This document shows positions 12,145 to 23,254 of a stretch of DNA of 64,000 bases, piece after piece; within the stretch, counting starts at the first letter, position 1; each line of letters begins with the position of its first letter. The translations under genes were made by a program, and so were the position numbers. The notes beneath the pieces were generated by a model, which saw only the letters and a program-made list of their open reading frames with translations, did not search any database and was not told the DNA's origin. Source of the stretch: Sipunculus nudus (taxonomy: Eukaryota > Annelida > Sipuncula > Golfingiida > Sipunculidae); the NCBI GenBank assembly GCA_026874595.1, contig CM049314.1, positions 25,121,729 through 25,185,728 of the forward strand. The letters run 5' to 3'.

Positions 12145-13440
12145 TACCCGGCCAGGGTTTAGTGTAACTACCCTGTACAGTGTCACTACCCATAGTACAC
12201 CATATCGGTCAAAATGGAATGCCGACCTATTTTCACGGCAGGTTGGTTCCAAAAAAATTAAAAGATTTAATTTTGTCTGGAAGAGAATATTAAATGTTTT
12301 TGTCCCCGCTGGTTCATCATTCGTCCGTGAACAATTTCATACAACAAGTATTGGTTTTGATGACCATTTTGTAGAGGTTAAGAGTAACGCCGAAGAAAAA
12401 AAAAATTAATAGAGATTTGGAGGTAATAAGGATCTTGTTTAAACGGTTCTTTATCATTGCGAAATTTAAGTTAACATTTCCGAACGGGGTGAAAATATTA
12501 GGCGTGCATGCGCGGGTGATAAGCGTTTCATTGAAAATAAGTCCTTTACCTAAACATTCATAAGCTATTTGTTTTTTCACGTTTATTCGTCTTGGATAGT
12601 TTGTTTTGTCCTAGACCAGACAGGTGGCGCCACCTGTTGTCCCTTTTCTTTTTGTAGAATACATTAATTTTGCCCTTTTCTCAGGAGTGGTTGGCCGTAT
12701 CGGCTGAAATCTTGCATATCTATATATCTTGTTTACCCCCATCTTGTCCACAAGCCTGGTAGAACAACCTACAATAATTCATTTGTAAAATACTGTCATG
12801 CATTTATCTTAGGAGTGGTTTGACGGATCGGCCCGAAATGTTTCATGTCCATATATCTGGAATAGCTTTACCGTGTACACATGACTTGTGGTGACACATA
12901 CATCAATCTTTAATTTCGTCCATCCATGTGTCTTGGAACAATTGGGTATCTCTGATGCCACAAATTTCTAGGGCTGTCACTTTTTAGGTGAGATTCCTTG
13001 CCTCACTTTATCCATGCCTCTGTGATTAGACGGGTTTACCTGTTGTCCATTGTCGATTATCCATGTTCTAGTTGAATAATTACTTGAATGTCCTAAATTG
13101 TTGTGGACATAATATGCGGGAAATGTAAATGATGTGATTTTACATTAAATGTATGAAATATGTATGTGAAACCTTAGTTATAACAAAACTTGACTTAAAA
13201 AACTATAAATTTGATCTTATTTAAATCCTTGACCAAATTTTTACTCTTGTTGGGTATAGCTAAGAAGTGCAGATCAACGGTCTGATTTAACTTATAAGTT
13301 GTTTAAATAGGGACTGAGAGAAATATATATATTAATCAATTCACCTTGTTATTGCGATATACGTTTTGGTGACATTCATAAATCATAAATTCAAAGAAAC
13401 ATATTTGCACCTGATGACCCTCTCTGCTGTTTAGCCACGG
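12145..13440. other. Gene-free stretch with a decayed Helitron-like repeat
   Basis: Two similar units at about 12680 and 12808 (AGGAGTGGTT...TATCGGC...CATATC(T/C)ATATATCT) lie downstream of an 18-bp perfect palindrome at 12620-12637. About 12925-13085 matches 58668-58840, with shared phrases such as CTTGCCTCACTTTATCCAT / CGTGCCTCACTTTATCCAT and CTCTGTG. The second copy ends with a Helitron-like 3' terminus at 58859-58893. No gene is seen. Confidence 0.5.
12620..12637. other. 18-bp perfect palindrome ACAGGTGGC|GCCACCTGT
   Basis: Longest example of a GGTGGCGCCACC motif that recurs in several different repeat families in this window (see findings). Confidence 0.9.

Positions 13441-13442
<2 letters not shown>

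Positions 13443-13502
<60 letters not shown>
13443..13502. repeat. (TA)n microsatellite, probable LINE 3' tail
   Basis: About 60 bp of TA begins directly after the minus-strand AATAAAG that follows ORF2. Confidence 0.9.
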
Positions 13503-13504
<2 letters not shown>

Positions 13505-13530
13505 TTATTCGTACAAGGAAGTACAGTACA

Positions 13531-14275
13531 TTATATGCAATGAAAAGAAATATGAAATAATTGAAAGATATACAGAAAGAAGGAAGGAAAAATGAAAGTT
13601 CTGTCCGTACCTATTACAAAATCAGATGATAATAAATCAATTAGCGTTTTAACCTCATCGGAGGTCAAATGCGAAGTACATATCCCATCTTTGCATTCTA
13701 TCAATTCTGACAGTAAATCTAAGTTAATGGATGTTGTTACCATCATCAACTGTCTCTTAAGTATCTTTATTTTTCTAATGTCGCGTTGTATCCCATGGTT
13801 GTGCATCTGACTTTCCAGATATCGTAAGTTACCTCCAAATACACCAATTGAGGTATAATGAGCTCTCTTTGTCAGAAAATTTACAAAGTCATTTGCAACA
13901 TCCTGCATGTTCAGAAATAAATGTATAAAGCGTGAGCTGATTATATTTATCAGAGCCGGAGAGCCCGCCAATCAATGTACAATATTCTTGTGCGAGTTAT
14001 ATGGTAAGTGCCATAGGTGACGCTGAGCCTTATTATATGATGTACTTGATCGATCAATTGACTTATGCTTTAGTAACCAGGTTTGACAGCCGTAAAAGGA
14101 ACAACAATAAGAGTGAAATAACCTGTTCTTAACCTTGCTAGACAGACATCCGAAATTCGCTGTTAAGGTGTTAAAGCTTGCAATAAATTTTACTCTTTTA
14201 CCGAAGACGTCATTGTTATCTGACAAGTTCCAAGTTACTGTATTCCCCAAAGTACTGTCCAGAATCCCGCCATTC
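13531..14275 (-). pseudogene. LINE ORF2 end of RT (thumb) and C-terminal domain
   Basis: The minus frame reads LGNTVTWNLSDN, KFIASFNTLTANFG, then YCCSFYGCQTWLL and KAQRHLWHLPYNSH, which are conserved post-palm RT blocks. A single in-frame TGA near 13973 separates this from the C-terminal region (SRFIHLFLNM...LRYLESQMH). The final stop is at 13531, followed by AATAAAG and the (TA)n tail. Confidence 0.75.
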
Positions 14276-14340
14276 TAGGGCTACACCATTTTAAACGATC
14301 TTATCTCGAGATCTCGACATAGAATTTCGCAAAAAAAAAA

Positions 14341-14580
14341 AATGTTGAGGAAGCAAAAAAAAAATTTTAGGAAGCAAAAAAAAAATTTTAGGAAGCAAAA
14401 AAAAAAAAAATTTTTAGGAAGCAAAAGAAAAATTTAGGAAGCAAAAAAAAAAATTTAGGAAGCAAAAAACAATTTAGGAAGCAAAAAAAAAAATTTTAGG
14501 AAGCAAAAAAAAAAATTTTAAGGAAGCAAAAAAAAAGATTTAGAAACGAAAAAAAAAATTATAGGAAGCAAAAAAAAAAT
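14341..14580 (+). repeat. GGAAGC(A)n(TTTTA) tandem array, left arm
   Basis: About ten imperfect units of roughly 20-26 bp, each GGAAGC followed by a poly-A run and TTTA/TTTTA. Confidence 0.9.
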
Positions 14581-15814
14581 TATTTTTCGAGATCTCCAGA
14601 TAAATGTCACACTTGTACAAACCATTCGAAGCTGAATTGACATAAAACAAAGCAACCTTATAGGGATAGTATACGTTAAGAGTGCTTACTATTGCAATTA
14701 TAAAACAAAGACCATGTATACTGTGTTTAACTGAACGGTAATACAATATAATTAATTTAAAATCAATCAAGTTTGTATATCCCCTGAGATAAGGCGAGTT
14801 GAAGAAAAGTTCAATATAAATTCAATGTTTAATTATTCATATCCGTAAGGAAGATTTCGAAACCTAAAGAATCTGAAACATTCTACCTGAACGGCGGATT
14901 CGGAGCCATGTCTGTTAAATCACTCAAATAGAAATGTTTAGGTCTGCATGCATGCATTGTGGGTACCTTATTATTTTTTGAATACAAACAAATATGAGCT
15001 TCTAATAGAAACACGCTTTTTGTACAATTTCTTTCAGCTTTTGTTTTATTGAAATGGTGTGTTGTTTTATGGAACATGTATGAGACCATCATAAATTAAA
15101 ATATGCTAAAACTGATAACTGTGTCTTCGGGTAGGAGCGCTGGGGGGGGGGGGGGGGGAGGGGAGGGGCGTTGCTTCAGCCCCTAAAACCCATGTCTTGA
15201 TCCACTACAGCTCTTACTATAGCTCAGATTACTTTAATCAACCTATCTTCATAAATGTTTTATATTCATAAATAAACGGTTTAAAATTTCGATCATCTGT
15301 CATCATGATTTTTCTTCAGCAAAATGCTCTGCTTTGGTCTTAAAGTCGCTATTCACCTGCCTTATTTATAGAATCTTTGTAATACAGGCTAACTCTGCAT
15401 ATACATATTAAAGAAGTGAAAGTAATCATAAACATAATCTAGGTAAACATAATCTATTAACCTTTCATAAAAATGGGCCAATGCCATGGGGAAAGGCGGT
15501 GTCTTTGTCTATATCCACGTTTTTTTATAACATGGGTCGGGGGGGGGGGGTGGCAAAAATTGCCACCGATCGTAATAGAAAGACGTCCGGCAGAAACATT
15601 TGGCTTTAATTCAGAGATTACAGATTTCTGTAAATGACAAATACTGCATTGCTTCACATGCTCTAACGAATATCAACTAGTGATCTTTCAATAACTCGGT
15701 TACATGTTTTTATCTGTATGTTAACACTTGCTCAAGTGCCTTGTATACAAGTAGCCTGTAGATAAAATGTTTATACGTCAAAGTGGCGTTATAAGACCCA
15801 TTCCCAGCTGGGGT

Positions 15815-15902
15815 TTCTTCCTAAATTTTTTTTTGCTTCCTAATTTTTTTTTTTTTTTTTTGCTTCCTAAAATTTTTTTTTTTGCTTCCTAAAAATTTTT
15901 TT
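15815..15902 (-). repeat. GCTTCC(T)n tandem array, right arm
   Basis: Four or five units, inverse orientation of the 14341-14580 array. Confidence 0.9.
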
Positions 15903-15972
15903 GCGAAATTCTATGTCGAGATCTCGAGATGTTATCTCGAGATCACGAGATAAATATTTTTTTTTCTGTGTC

Positions 15973-16640
15973 CTAAATCAGCCACCGTACCGCTGGGACA
16001 TGTCCATGTAAAATCATAGAATGAAATAAAATTGATATATATACATACAAACGGTGTGTTCCACTAATGATATGGTCAGACTGTAGAATCGATCTTCCAT
16101 CGAATTTACCAGTTTTTAAATGATTTACGGCCATCCTAACGTCGGATACCCCAATGTTGAGAGTATCCTTTGGTGATATGTTTTTGATTGCCTGATTAAC
16201 AATATCCGCTTTATCTGGAAGGCTATTATATAAGTATCTGTATTTTTCCCCGAAGTGATTCGCAATTCCTGTACTAGTAAATTTATTATCAACAGTCCTG
16301 GTCTGTGAAGGGCCACCTGACTTCATCTTCTTTACCTCGGTCCATAAGTCTCTGTCACGACTGTTATTTATCATTTCTGCCAAACATTGCTTACGTAGGT
16401 TATTCTCTTGTCTTTGGCAGTTTCTCAATATTCTGTGATATTCTGCAAGGGTCTTACGTCTAATAATGCTGTATTTGGGCGACCATTCTGTATCCATAGC
16501 CAGTGCCAGAACAAGGATTGTTCTTTAATTGGTTTTACCGACTCTGACCAGTATGGTATTCGTTTTCTGTTAGAGCTTGTTTGTTTTCGGTATGGTAGCC
16601 ACTTGTAACTTGCATCTACCCAACTTTGAACAATGTCTGC
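15973..16640 (-). pseudogene. LINE ORF2 linker and start of reverse transcriptase
   Basis: Before a frameshift near 16500 the minus strand reads WVDASYKWLPY, IPYWSESVKPIKEQSLFW and GRPNT, a linker typical of these elements (a (W/Y)W(S/N) segment followed by HK/FWH). After the shift it continues with a Lys/Arg-rich region, FGEKYRYLYN, and VNHLKTGKFDG...DHIISGTHRLYV...ILHGHVPA, the first conserved RT block. The palm blocks, including the catalytic Asp pair, are absent. The coding sequence stops where foreign inverted-repeat DNA begins. Confidence 0.7.
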
Positions 16641-16757
16641 ATAAAGCTTATCTATATGTTTTTTGTGGGTATGTGATGAACAGGTATTGTTGGAGCATGT
16701 TATAATATCATTAGAAATATTTATTTTTTTCTAAATTTATATCGACTGTGATTTGTA

Positions 16758-17623
16758 TCACTGAATCGCATCCCTAGTTGCATTAAACCATTCAACCTGA
16801 TCACGTTTAGGGTAAATATCACAATTAACTCTGTATTTATCTACACGAATATCACATTTCATAAGCACCGGATAACGATTAGAGGCATTCGATGGGTCAT
16901 CTATAATTCCCACATGACAAATTGATTTATAAATATCGCCTGAGCAGATGAAGTGATCAAGTGTGGAAGTACCCTCTCCCTCACAGTTCCTGCAAGTCTG
17001 ATCAGGCAGAGCCTGCGGGCTATTCCAAGCAAAATATAGATTGTTATTAGCACAGAAGTGTTTTAAGTACTTTGTATGACTATTATGCCTGCATAAGTCC
17101 ACATTACAGTCCCCAGCAATAATAATGGGATTTCCATTGTAAATTTCAAGTGCTTGCTGAGGCTTATTTAAGGTGTCAAGAAATTCCTAATTAACATCAG
17201 TTTTGGCACGATTATCACACGGTAAGTAAATACAAATTAATTAATATCGTCTGGCAGTCTCAGAGATACTGCGCATAAGCGATTTGACCCCAGGTTTAGT
17301 GGCTGGACACAGGCAGTGAGTGATTGGTGCCATAGTATGGCCACTCCTCCATGTGGCCGACCATATAATATAACTCTAGAGCTATCAATACCTGTCTGAG
17401 CTGTGAACATATACTTATCATGTACAGAAGCTAGAAATGATTCTCGTTCCTTAATCAACCATGTCTCCTGTAAAAATATTAAATCTGCACGATGTGCATC
17501 GATAAGTGTTTTGATATAATACCTTTTCATATCATTTGCTATATCCGTTGGGTTATATGATATAATTTTCAAGTTTTTCAGATTGTTTGTTGGCATAGCA
17601 ATCAGATTAATGGTAGTTTTCAT
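16758..17623 (-). pseudogene. LINE ORF2 endonuclease domain (APE-like), frameshifted
   Basis: ORF2 begins with ATG at 17623, 17 bp before the ORF1 stop is complete. The fold markers of an APE-type endonuclease appear in order: a SYN segment, LQETWL with the catalytic Glu, and RPHGGVAILW. After a frameshift at about 17238 come IYLPCDNR, a TAG near 17190, the GDxN motif (AGDCNVDL, about 17100) and STLDHFICS with the catalytic Asp-His. In a live element this enzyme nicks the target DNA to prime reverse transcription. This copy cannot make the whole protein. Confidence 0.8.
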
Positions 17624-18598
17624 TTGTAGATTTCTTATCCGGGTACTCTCTCCTTATAAAGAATTTCCTGCACCCAATACCAGTCGGCCAGAATGCCTCA
17701 TCCATTACTTTATCTATATCATTAACATTTATCTTAATCTTATACGATTTCATTAATGAATCTTCATGTGATACTTTCTCAATACACATCACATTTATTC
17801 CTTCGTTAAGAATATAATCCTTCAATTCACTATCATCTACGTCATTACTGACTCTATTCACAAAGAAGTTGATAGTTCTTGGACCACCTTTTATCGTGTC
17901 GTGATCCTTCTTACCGATAACCGTGGGCTTGTTTCGTCTTATCTGTCGCCATTTCTCATGTTTCTGGATCAGTTTCACACAGGGTGCTTATTTTCCGTAG
18001 AGATTTTATTCTTATTTATAAGCCTGCGGCCAGGGCCTTCTTTAATCACGTCACTGAGTAGCCTGGGTGAGGGTTCCTTGCTAGTATCCTAAAGGGACTG
18101 GCTTGGGCCTACAACTTTCTTCACGTGACTAGCGTCCCTGTTACTATCAACTTTGATTAGTTCCTGATGCACATTCGCGGTATGGGCTGCAACTGAATCA
18201 GAAGTTTGCTCTGATCTTACTTCTACCAACTTAAGTCTCTGGTCTAATTTGTTTATCATATCCAGGACTGCTAAATGTTCCATCAGTTCCGGTGCAAACC
18301 TTGGTAATCGTTCAAGGTCACATGCAACAAAACTCGGGAGACTGATATTTTTATTGTCCAGTTTTTGAAAAGCAGATACAAAATCCGCTGCATCAGCTTC
18401 TCTTGCTTTTCTTGAACTTTATGTCACCCTACTTGGTTGCTCACAAAGTATTTCCGTGCTACCGACTCTCCATAGCAGGGTTTTCGCCGTACAGATTTCA
18501 TTTCTTTCGTAAAATCTGCTAACTACAGCACGTAAATTATCTGGGCGATAATACAAGGAATTCGCGATGATTGCTATAGCAACCCCAATAGGCCCCGG
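17607..18598 (-). pseudogene. LINE ORF1 remnant (nucleic-acid-binding protein)
   Basis: An open frame can be followed on the minus strand from just inside a TAA at 18601. It runs through a conserved N-terminal stretch (PDNLRAVVSRFYERN, LLWRVGS), an in-frame TAA near 18420, a region with DFVSAFQKLDN and LPSFVACDLERLPRF, and a short coiled-coil-like segment (18283-18100). It then meets a TAG at 18091 and a one-base frameshift near 17980. The last part (17978-17607) has INFFVNRVSNDVDDSELKDY and FWPTGIGCRKFF, resembling the RRM-like C-terminal domain found in ORF1 proteins of invertebrate LINEs. The normal protein would bind element RNA and form the RNP. The ORF1 stop overlaps the ORF2 start. No initiating ATG is visible upstream. 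Confidence 0.75.
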
Positions 18599-21500
18599 TT
18601 AAAAGCTCGCGATTTGCCGAAATTCGAACAGTTCTCTAACCAACCTTGATCTGTTTGATAGTCCTTTTTCACGCACCATCTATTGTGTTACAATTTCCGT
18701 TGAAATCTTCCTCTCTCCCTTTAAAAACTAATAATTTTGGCTCGTTTGATGCGTAGTCATGAAATCACTTCCACCGCATGAATCGATGACGTCATCTGTT
18801 TGCTCATCGTGTAAGATCGGGTAAGCAGTAGGCCTATTCAAAGTATTTAATCGGATTAATATACTGGAACATTAATATAGACTGGAATATTAGTATCATA
18901 TTCACACAGTCTTGTAGTATAAAAACGGAGGGCAGACATATGCCATACTTATTTAATTAGCCGATCTTGTTATTTTAGTGAACGACTTTTTCTAATATTT
19001 TGCAAAATGATAAAAATCTTGTTGTCAGTGGAAAGTGCTTTGGCTACGATAACGATCATATTTGCACCTGTTGACCGCTGATTGACCTTTCAAATATAGG
19101 CTAGCAAGTTCATCAAGTGTAGTATAATTGAAAGTCAAATTTTTTAGGGTAGGGCCTATAAAATGAAAGGTTCTTTGTATGTCTGAATGACTGGGATGCC
19201 CTCCGAGCGATCTAGCTGGTACTAGTTGTAGGGTCAGGTATAGATAATTTTGATGGAATTTTGAGTACGAAGGTAGATGCCAGCAAGCCAAGCAGAGAGT
19301 CGGTCCAGCCGCCAGCGAACCCAGGGATGCAAGCAGAGATGTCCGAGAGGTCCAGAAAACAACAGCATCGATCCATTGGCACAATCATGGAGGCCCGCAC
19401 ATCCGTCTACCGGCGTGACAGTTCAGACCACGCCCTCAGAACCTCGAGCTGGGAAACTGCGAATAAGTAAAGACATTATCGTCATTATCTCTGTATTTCT
19501 ACTATAAGCTTGTTAGCAGTATTAAAAGTTTCACCCCAATCCTATTTTGCATTACCTAGGGCCCACGGTATACAGGGTATCAGTAACAGTTCAGTGATAG
19601 CCAACATTATAAATTTAATATTATGGAAGCTTTTTTTTGCATAAAGATTACCATGCATCTGAAAACCATGCAATTAATCCAATTGTCGTCCTCAAACCGA
19701 TTAAGTTAAATAAAAAAAGGGAAAGACAGTTGATGACAGCTTAGATTTACTCTAACAAAAATGTAATTTTTAACATAAAATTTATTATATATTTGGATAT
19801 AGTAAAATAAATTAAATAAACTATACCATTTGTATCCGGTAAAGATCCCTATATGATATGTTAAAATTTGTTTGTTTGTTTCATCTTTCTACGTGCAAAA
19901 TCAACAGAATTATGGCAATTTATTTTGCATTTAGCATGGCCTTAGAAATTACAGTTGTTGCCATGGATAAAAAACCTAGTAAACACATTTTCCTGAAACT
20001 ACAGCGTATTTTCATGAAGAGCAATAGTATCCTATTAAAAACCGTAGGTCTATAAAAATGGGGGGGGGGGGGAGAGAAGATAAGGATATTTACAACTTGG
20101 TGCTGAAATATGCGAACCATAATTGTTTCCTCTCTCACACAATGGAGTGTGGATACCCATATCATATTTGAACTCACGTGGCGGTGAAAAGAACCCCCCC
20201 CCCCTATTCAAATAACCAATCAGAAATGGATTTGTTTCTCAAGGAAAAGGGGAATGAAAGTTTCCTGGTATTTGTATCAAATGGAAGAAGGAAAGGCTGG
20301 ATCTAACATGCCTCCGCTTGCAAATAACCACGTAATTAAGGCAGTTACTTTCTCAGTATCCGAGCAGATTCTCCCTTCAGTCAATCGGAGTGACAGATGA
20401 TGATACATAAACGATTTATTCTGATGGATCATAACATCCTCGGATATTAGTCTGTGACTAATTAATTAAAGCAATCAATTAGTATTATGCTGTGATAGTC
20501 AGCTCCACAAAAGGGTGCCCATTGAAATTTGACAGTTTTTCATAAACTTGCAGATTAAGTTCAGATGGTATGCTGCAATGAAGGAATGGGGTATTGGCCT
20601 AATTAACAATATTTGAATTAAAGTAAAATCTTGCAAAATATTTAAGAAATGCAATTAAATCAATATCTGAGTAAACAGTCTATTTTTTTCAAAACGTCAA
20701 CTCCATTCATTAAGATCAAGGTCACTGGTCACATGCCCAAAAAAACTGCACTTGAAAGCTCCTGATTGGCTAATAATTGCTCATAAATATTCTAAAAAAT
20801 GCAGTTCTCAGAAACGGTTACCATTGGCAGGAGCCATGACACTTGGCCACAAGATTCAGAAGAACCAGAGGGTTGCAAAATATAAATGTTGGTTTTTATT
20901 ATAAAGTTTACATCTCATAATAGGCCTTTTTACCCCTCATCAGTTTGAAGGTCAGACTGAATGATAATTTTTTTTTGAGTTTTAGAGAATAATTGTCATA
21001 TTCCAATGGGCACCCTGCCGTGGAACAGACTGTATGGTACGGCCCCCACATTTTCAAAAACTCCAATTTAAATGCCACAAAACATATATTTGAGACAAAT
21101 GATGTAACCCTACTTCTATTCCTGTGTATTTTACAGTGATTTATTACTGACAAATTAAAATCTGTTCTTGTATCTGGCTATCTCATACACCATACATGAC
21201 CTTGCATAATTATAGTTGTTCCTAAGTTGTTCCCCACTCTTTTCATCCAGGGTGATATATCATCAGACCACATATTTTGCCAACAGAAAGAATGTAATCT
21301 TGCCACAATGTGATAATAATATAATAAAAACATTTATTTTACGTGGATTGTACATATGGTTAATATATTATTAAACAGCTATAAATATACATGTATATAA
21401 CTTTCATCAGGGAGACCCAATGGGGCTCTTTTCAGGCTTAGTCTCCTATAGGTCTTTGTTGATGAGGAACTTTGTTTTTTCCCCCATGCGTGTTAACTTA

Positions 21501-21936
21501 AACAGTTTTAATCGGAAGTAATCGAAAGGGCTTTTGGGGGCTCGGACCAAGTAGGTTCAAAGGGCACAAGAACAGGCTTGACGGTGACGTATCACATTTG
21601 TCTTAAATAGCATTAGCTAGTTTATATATAGATTTTAACCCGTTGGGTCCAAAGGGCTCGGATGAGTCAGGAGTTCTGAGAGTCCATTAGAAAGATTTGA
21701 AAACTGCAGAATTTCCGAGTGATGGTACTCGTTGGTCATGTATAAGAGAATGACCAGGCAAATTAATCGGACTTATATTTAGTACAACACATCGTTGGAA
21801 GAAATTAACCAGAATTAGTATTTATTTGCTTTCATTCTTCATAGCCTAGAGGGAAGTTGGAAAGCGTACTGTTTGTTCCGGAAGTATATCCCGTCTACTA
21901 ACCCTGTGCGAAGTGAGGGTTATTGTTTTCACTCGA

Positions 21937-21940
<4 letters not shown>

Positions 21941-21976
<36 letters not shown>
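21941..21976. repeat. (GT)n microsatellite
   Basis: About 36 bp of GT with one GC. Confidence 0.95.
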
Positions 21977-22526
21977 ATAACCGAACTTAAGAAGACACGA
22001 TATTGACTGCACACCAAAGCGCAAGGACTTTTTTCCTGTGAGGACCTGCACACGGTCCTCGCAAACGAAAAGCGGTTTAAGCATTGAAAAAACTGGGAAA
22101 ACTAGTCTGGGGAATTTTCTTGCAAATCCTCATAAGGTACGTTTCGCTTGATTTATTTTTGTGACAGCGCCATCTATTGAGAGTTTTGCGCGATGGTTGG
22201 AAAAGTGTGTGTGGGATGTAAGCCGGTCCTCGATAATATGTTAAAATTGTTATCCAAGTGTGCTTGATATGCTGATTAAAATTTCCTCGCTACAACATGA
22301 AGACATGATATAAAAGTGAAATATGCACATGAACTTCCTTTGCAAGTTGTCCTCGCAAGTTAAACGCAAAGTCAACATTCGTTCTCTCGTCTAACCAGCC
22401 TTCTTCTTTACAAAAAAAATGTGCGATGATACATGCGTCCTTTACTGTTACCATCTCAGTAACACTTCTTCCTCACTGTAGCGGAGCTGCTGGTCCTCGG
22501 AAGTGCGGTGTTAAAGGTAAGTCCTT

Positions 22527-22534
22527 GCGCGCGC

Positions 22535-22573
<39 letters not shown>
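22527..22573. repeat. (GC)n(GT)n compound microsatellite
   Basis: A GCGCGC tract runs into about 40 bp of GT. Confidence 0.95.
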
Positions 22574-23254
22574 GAGGGTGGTCGCTTTCATTTCGTTTCT
22601 GAATCCCGCGCTCCCTGTTCATATGCTATATATAATGTCGACTATCGATTTTCCACAAACCCATTTAGCTTAATATTATGACAACCCAGGTAAGGTTGCG
22701 TTTGAGATGCCAGCTCTCAAATAGTCAAATTCATATAAGCAAACATAGGCCTATAATCTTATTTATTATTTAATGTTTTAACAATACAGGTCGAATGTCT
22801 CACGAAAGTAAACACAACGTTGACGATTGCATCGATCTGTGTAGTGGAATATGATGCAAGCTAATATATGTAACCCGTTAGATATTGTATATCTGCATTC
22901 AAAGGAATGCAAGCCTCCCTATACATGTAGTAAAATACAGACAGCCACTTGCCTCAGAACTTAGAGACGAGTTTCAAAAACGCTTCGCAAACCTTGAGAT
23001 CCTGGTGATGAAGTTCATACTCTTAAATTGATTGTTTAGACAAGCCGTATTGAAGATAACCACTGGTTGTCCTCACTCCGAAGTACTTGGTGCTAGACCT
23101 GGAGGAGGGCGGAAAAATGACTTTGGGGCGGGACCGTGTTTCATTCACTTAATGACCCACATTCCTAGGTTTATTCCTGCATATGTGACTGCACATTTTT
23201 AAATAATCCTGAGAATCTTCCTGGATCTGGATCATGAGCCGGACCTACACAAAA

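Larger units (their letters stand above)
14296..15965. mobile_element. Foldback-like segment with inverted GGAAGC-poly(A) arrays
   Basis: The left boundary (14303-14330) reads ATCTCGAGATCTCGACATAG and AATTTCGC, followed by about ten units of GGAAGC + A(8-14) + TTTTA up to about 14580. The right boundary (15815-15925) is the exact inverse: four or five units of TTTTT...GCTTCCTAA, then GCGAAATT and CTATGTCGAGATCTCGAGAT. The enclosed 14590-15812 has no recognisable gene but holds G runs at 15143-15159 and 15539-15550. Matching inverted, internally tandem ends are the hallmark of foldback-type elements. The flanks on both sides are LINE ORF2. Confidence 0.65.
13441..18598 (-). mobile_element. Defective APE-type non-LTR retrotransposon (LINE)
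   Basis: Read on the minus strand, this is a 5'-to-3' series of ORF1 fragments (18598-17607), endonuclease (17623-16758), linker and the start of RT (about 16640-15973), a foreign segment (about 15965-14290), then the end of RT and the ORF2 C-terminus (about 14275-13531). A (TA)n tail follows directly after CGAATAAAG. Several stops and frameshifts interrupt both ORFs and the catalytic RT core is missing, so the copy is dead. The layout of two ORFs with an APE-like endonuclease and a microsatellite 3' tail fits a CR1/L2-like clade; I cannot place it more exactly. Confidence 0.85.
18602..23254. other. Mostly gene-free stretch
   Basis: Contents I can name are as follows. There is a G run (20060-20072) and a C run (20194-20204) about 120 bp apart. 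A short inverted pair around GGGTGCCCATTG lies at about 20513 and 21008. GT microsatellites lie at 21941-21976 and 22527-22573. A possible non-coding first exon ends AAAG at 22516 before a consensus GTAAGT donor, within a slightly GC-richer patch (22480-22516). The patch 19190-19480 is also GC-richer and open on both strands. None of these is enough to call a gene. Confidence 0.45.

Noticed and set aside
16125-16316. 63-residue minus-strand ORF overlapping the LINE RT region
   Set aside because: It is an out-of-frame shadow of the LINE ORF2 frame.
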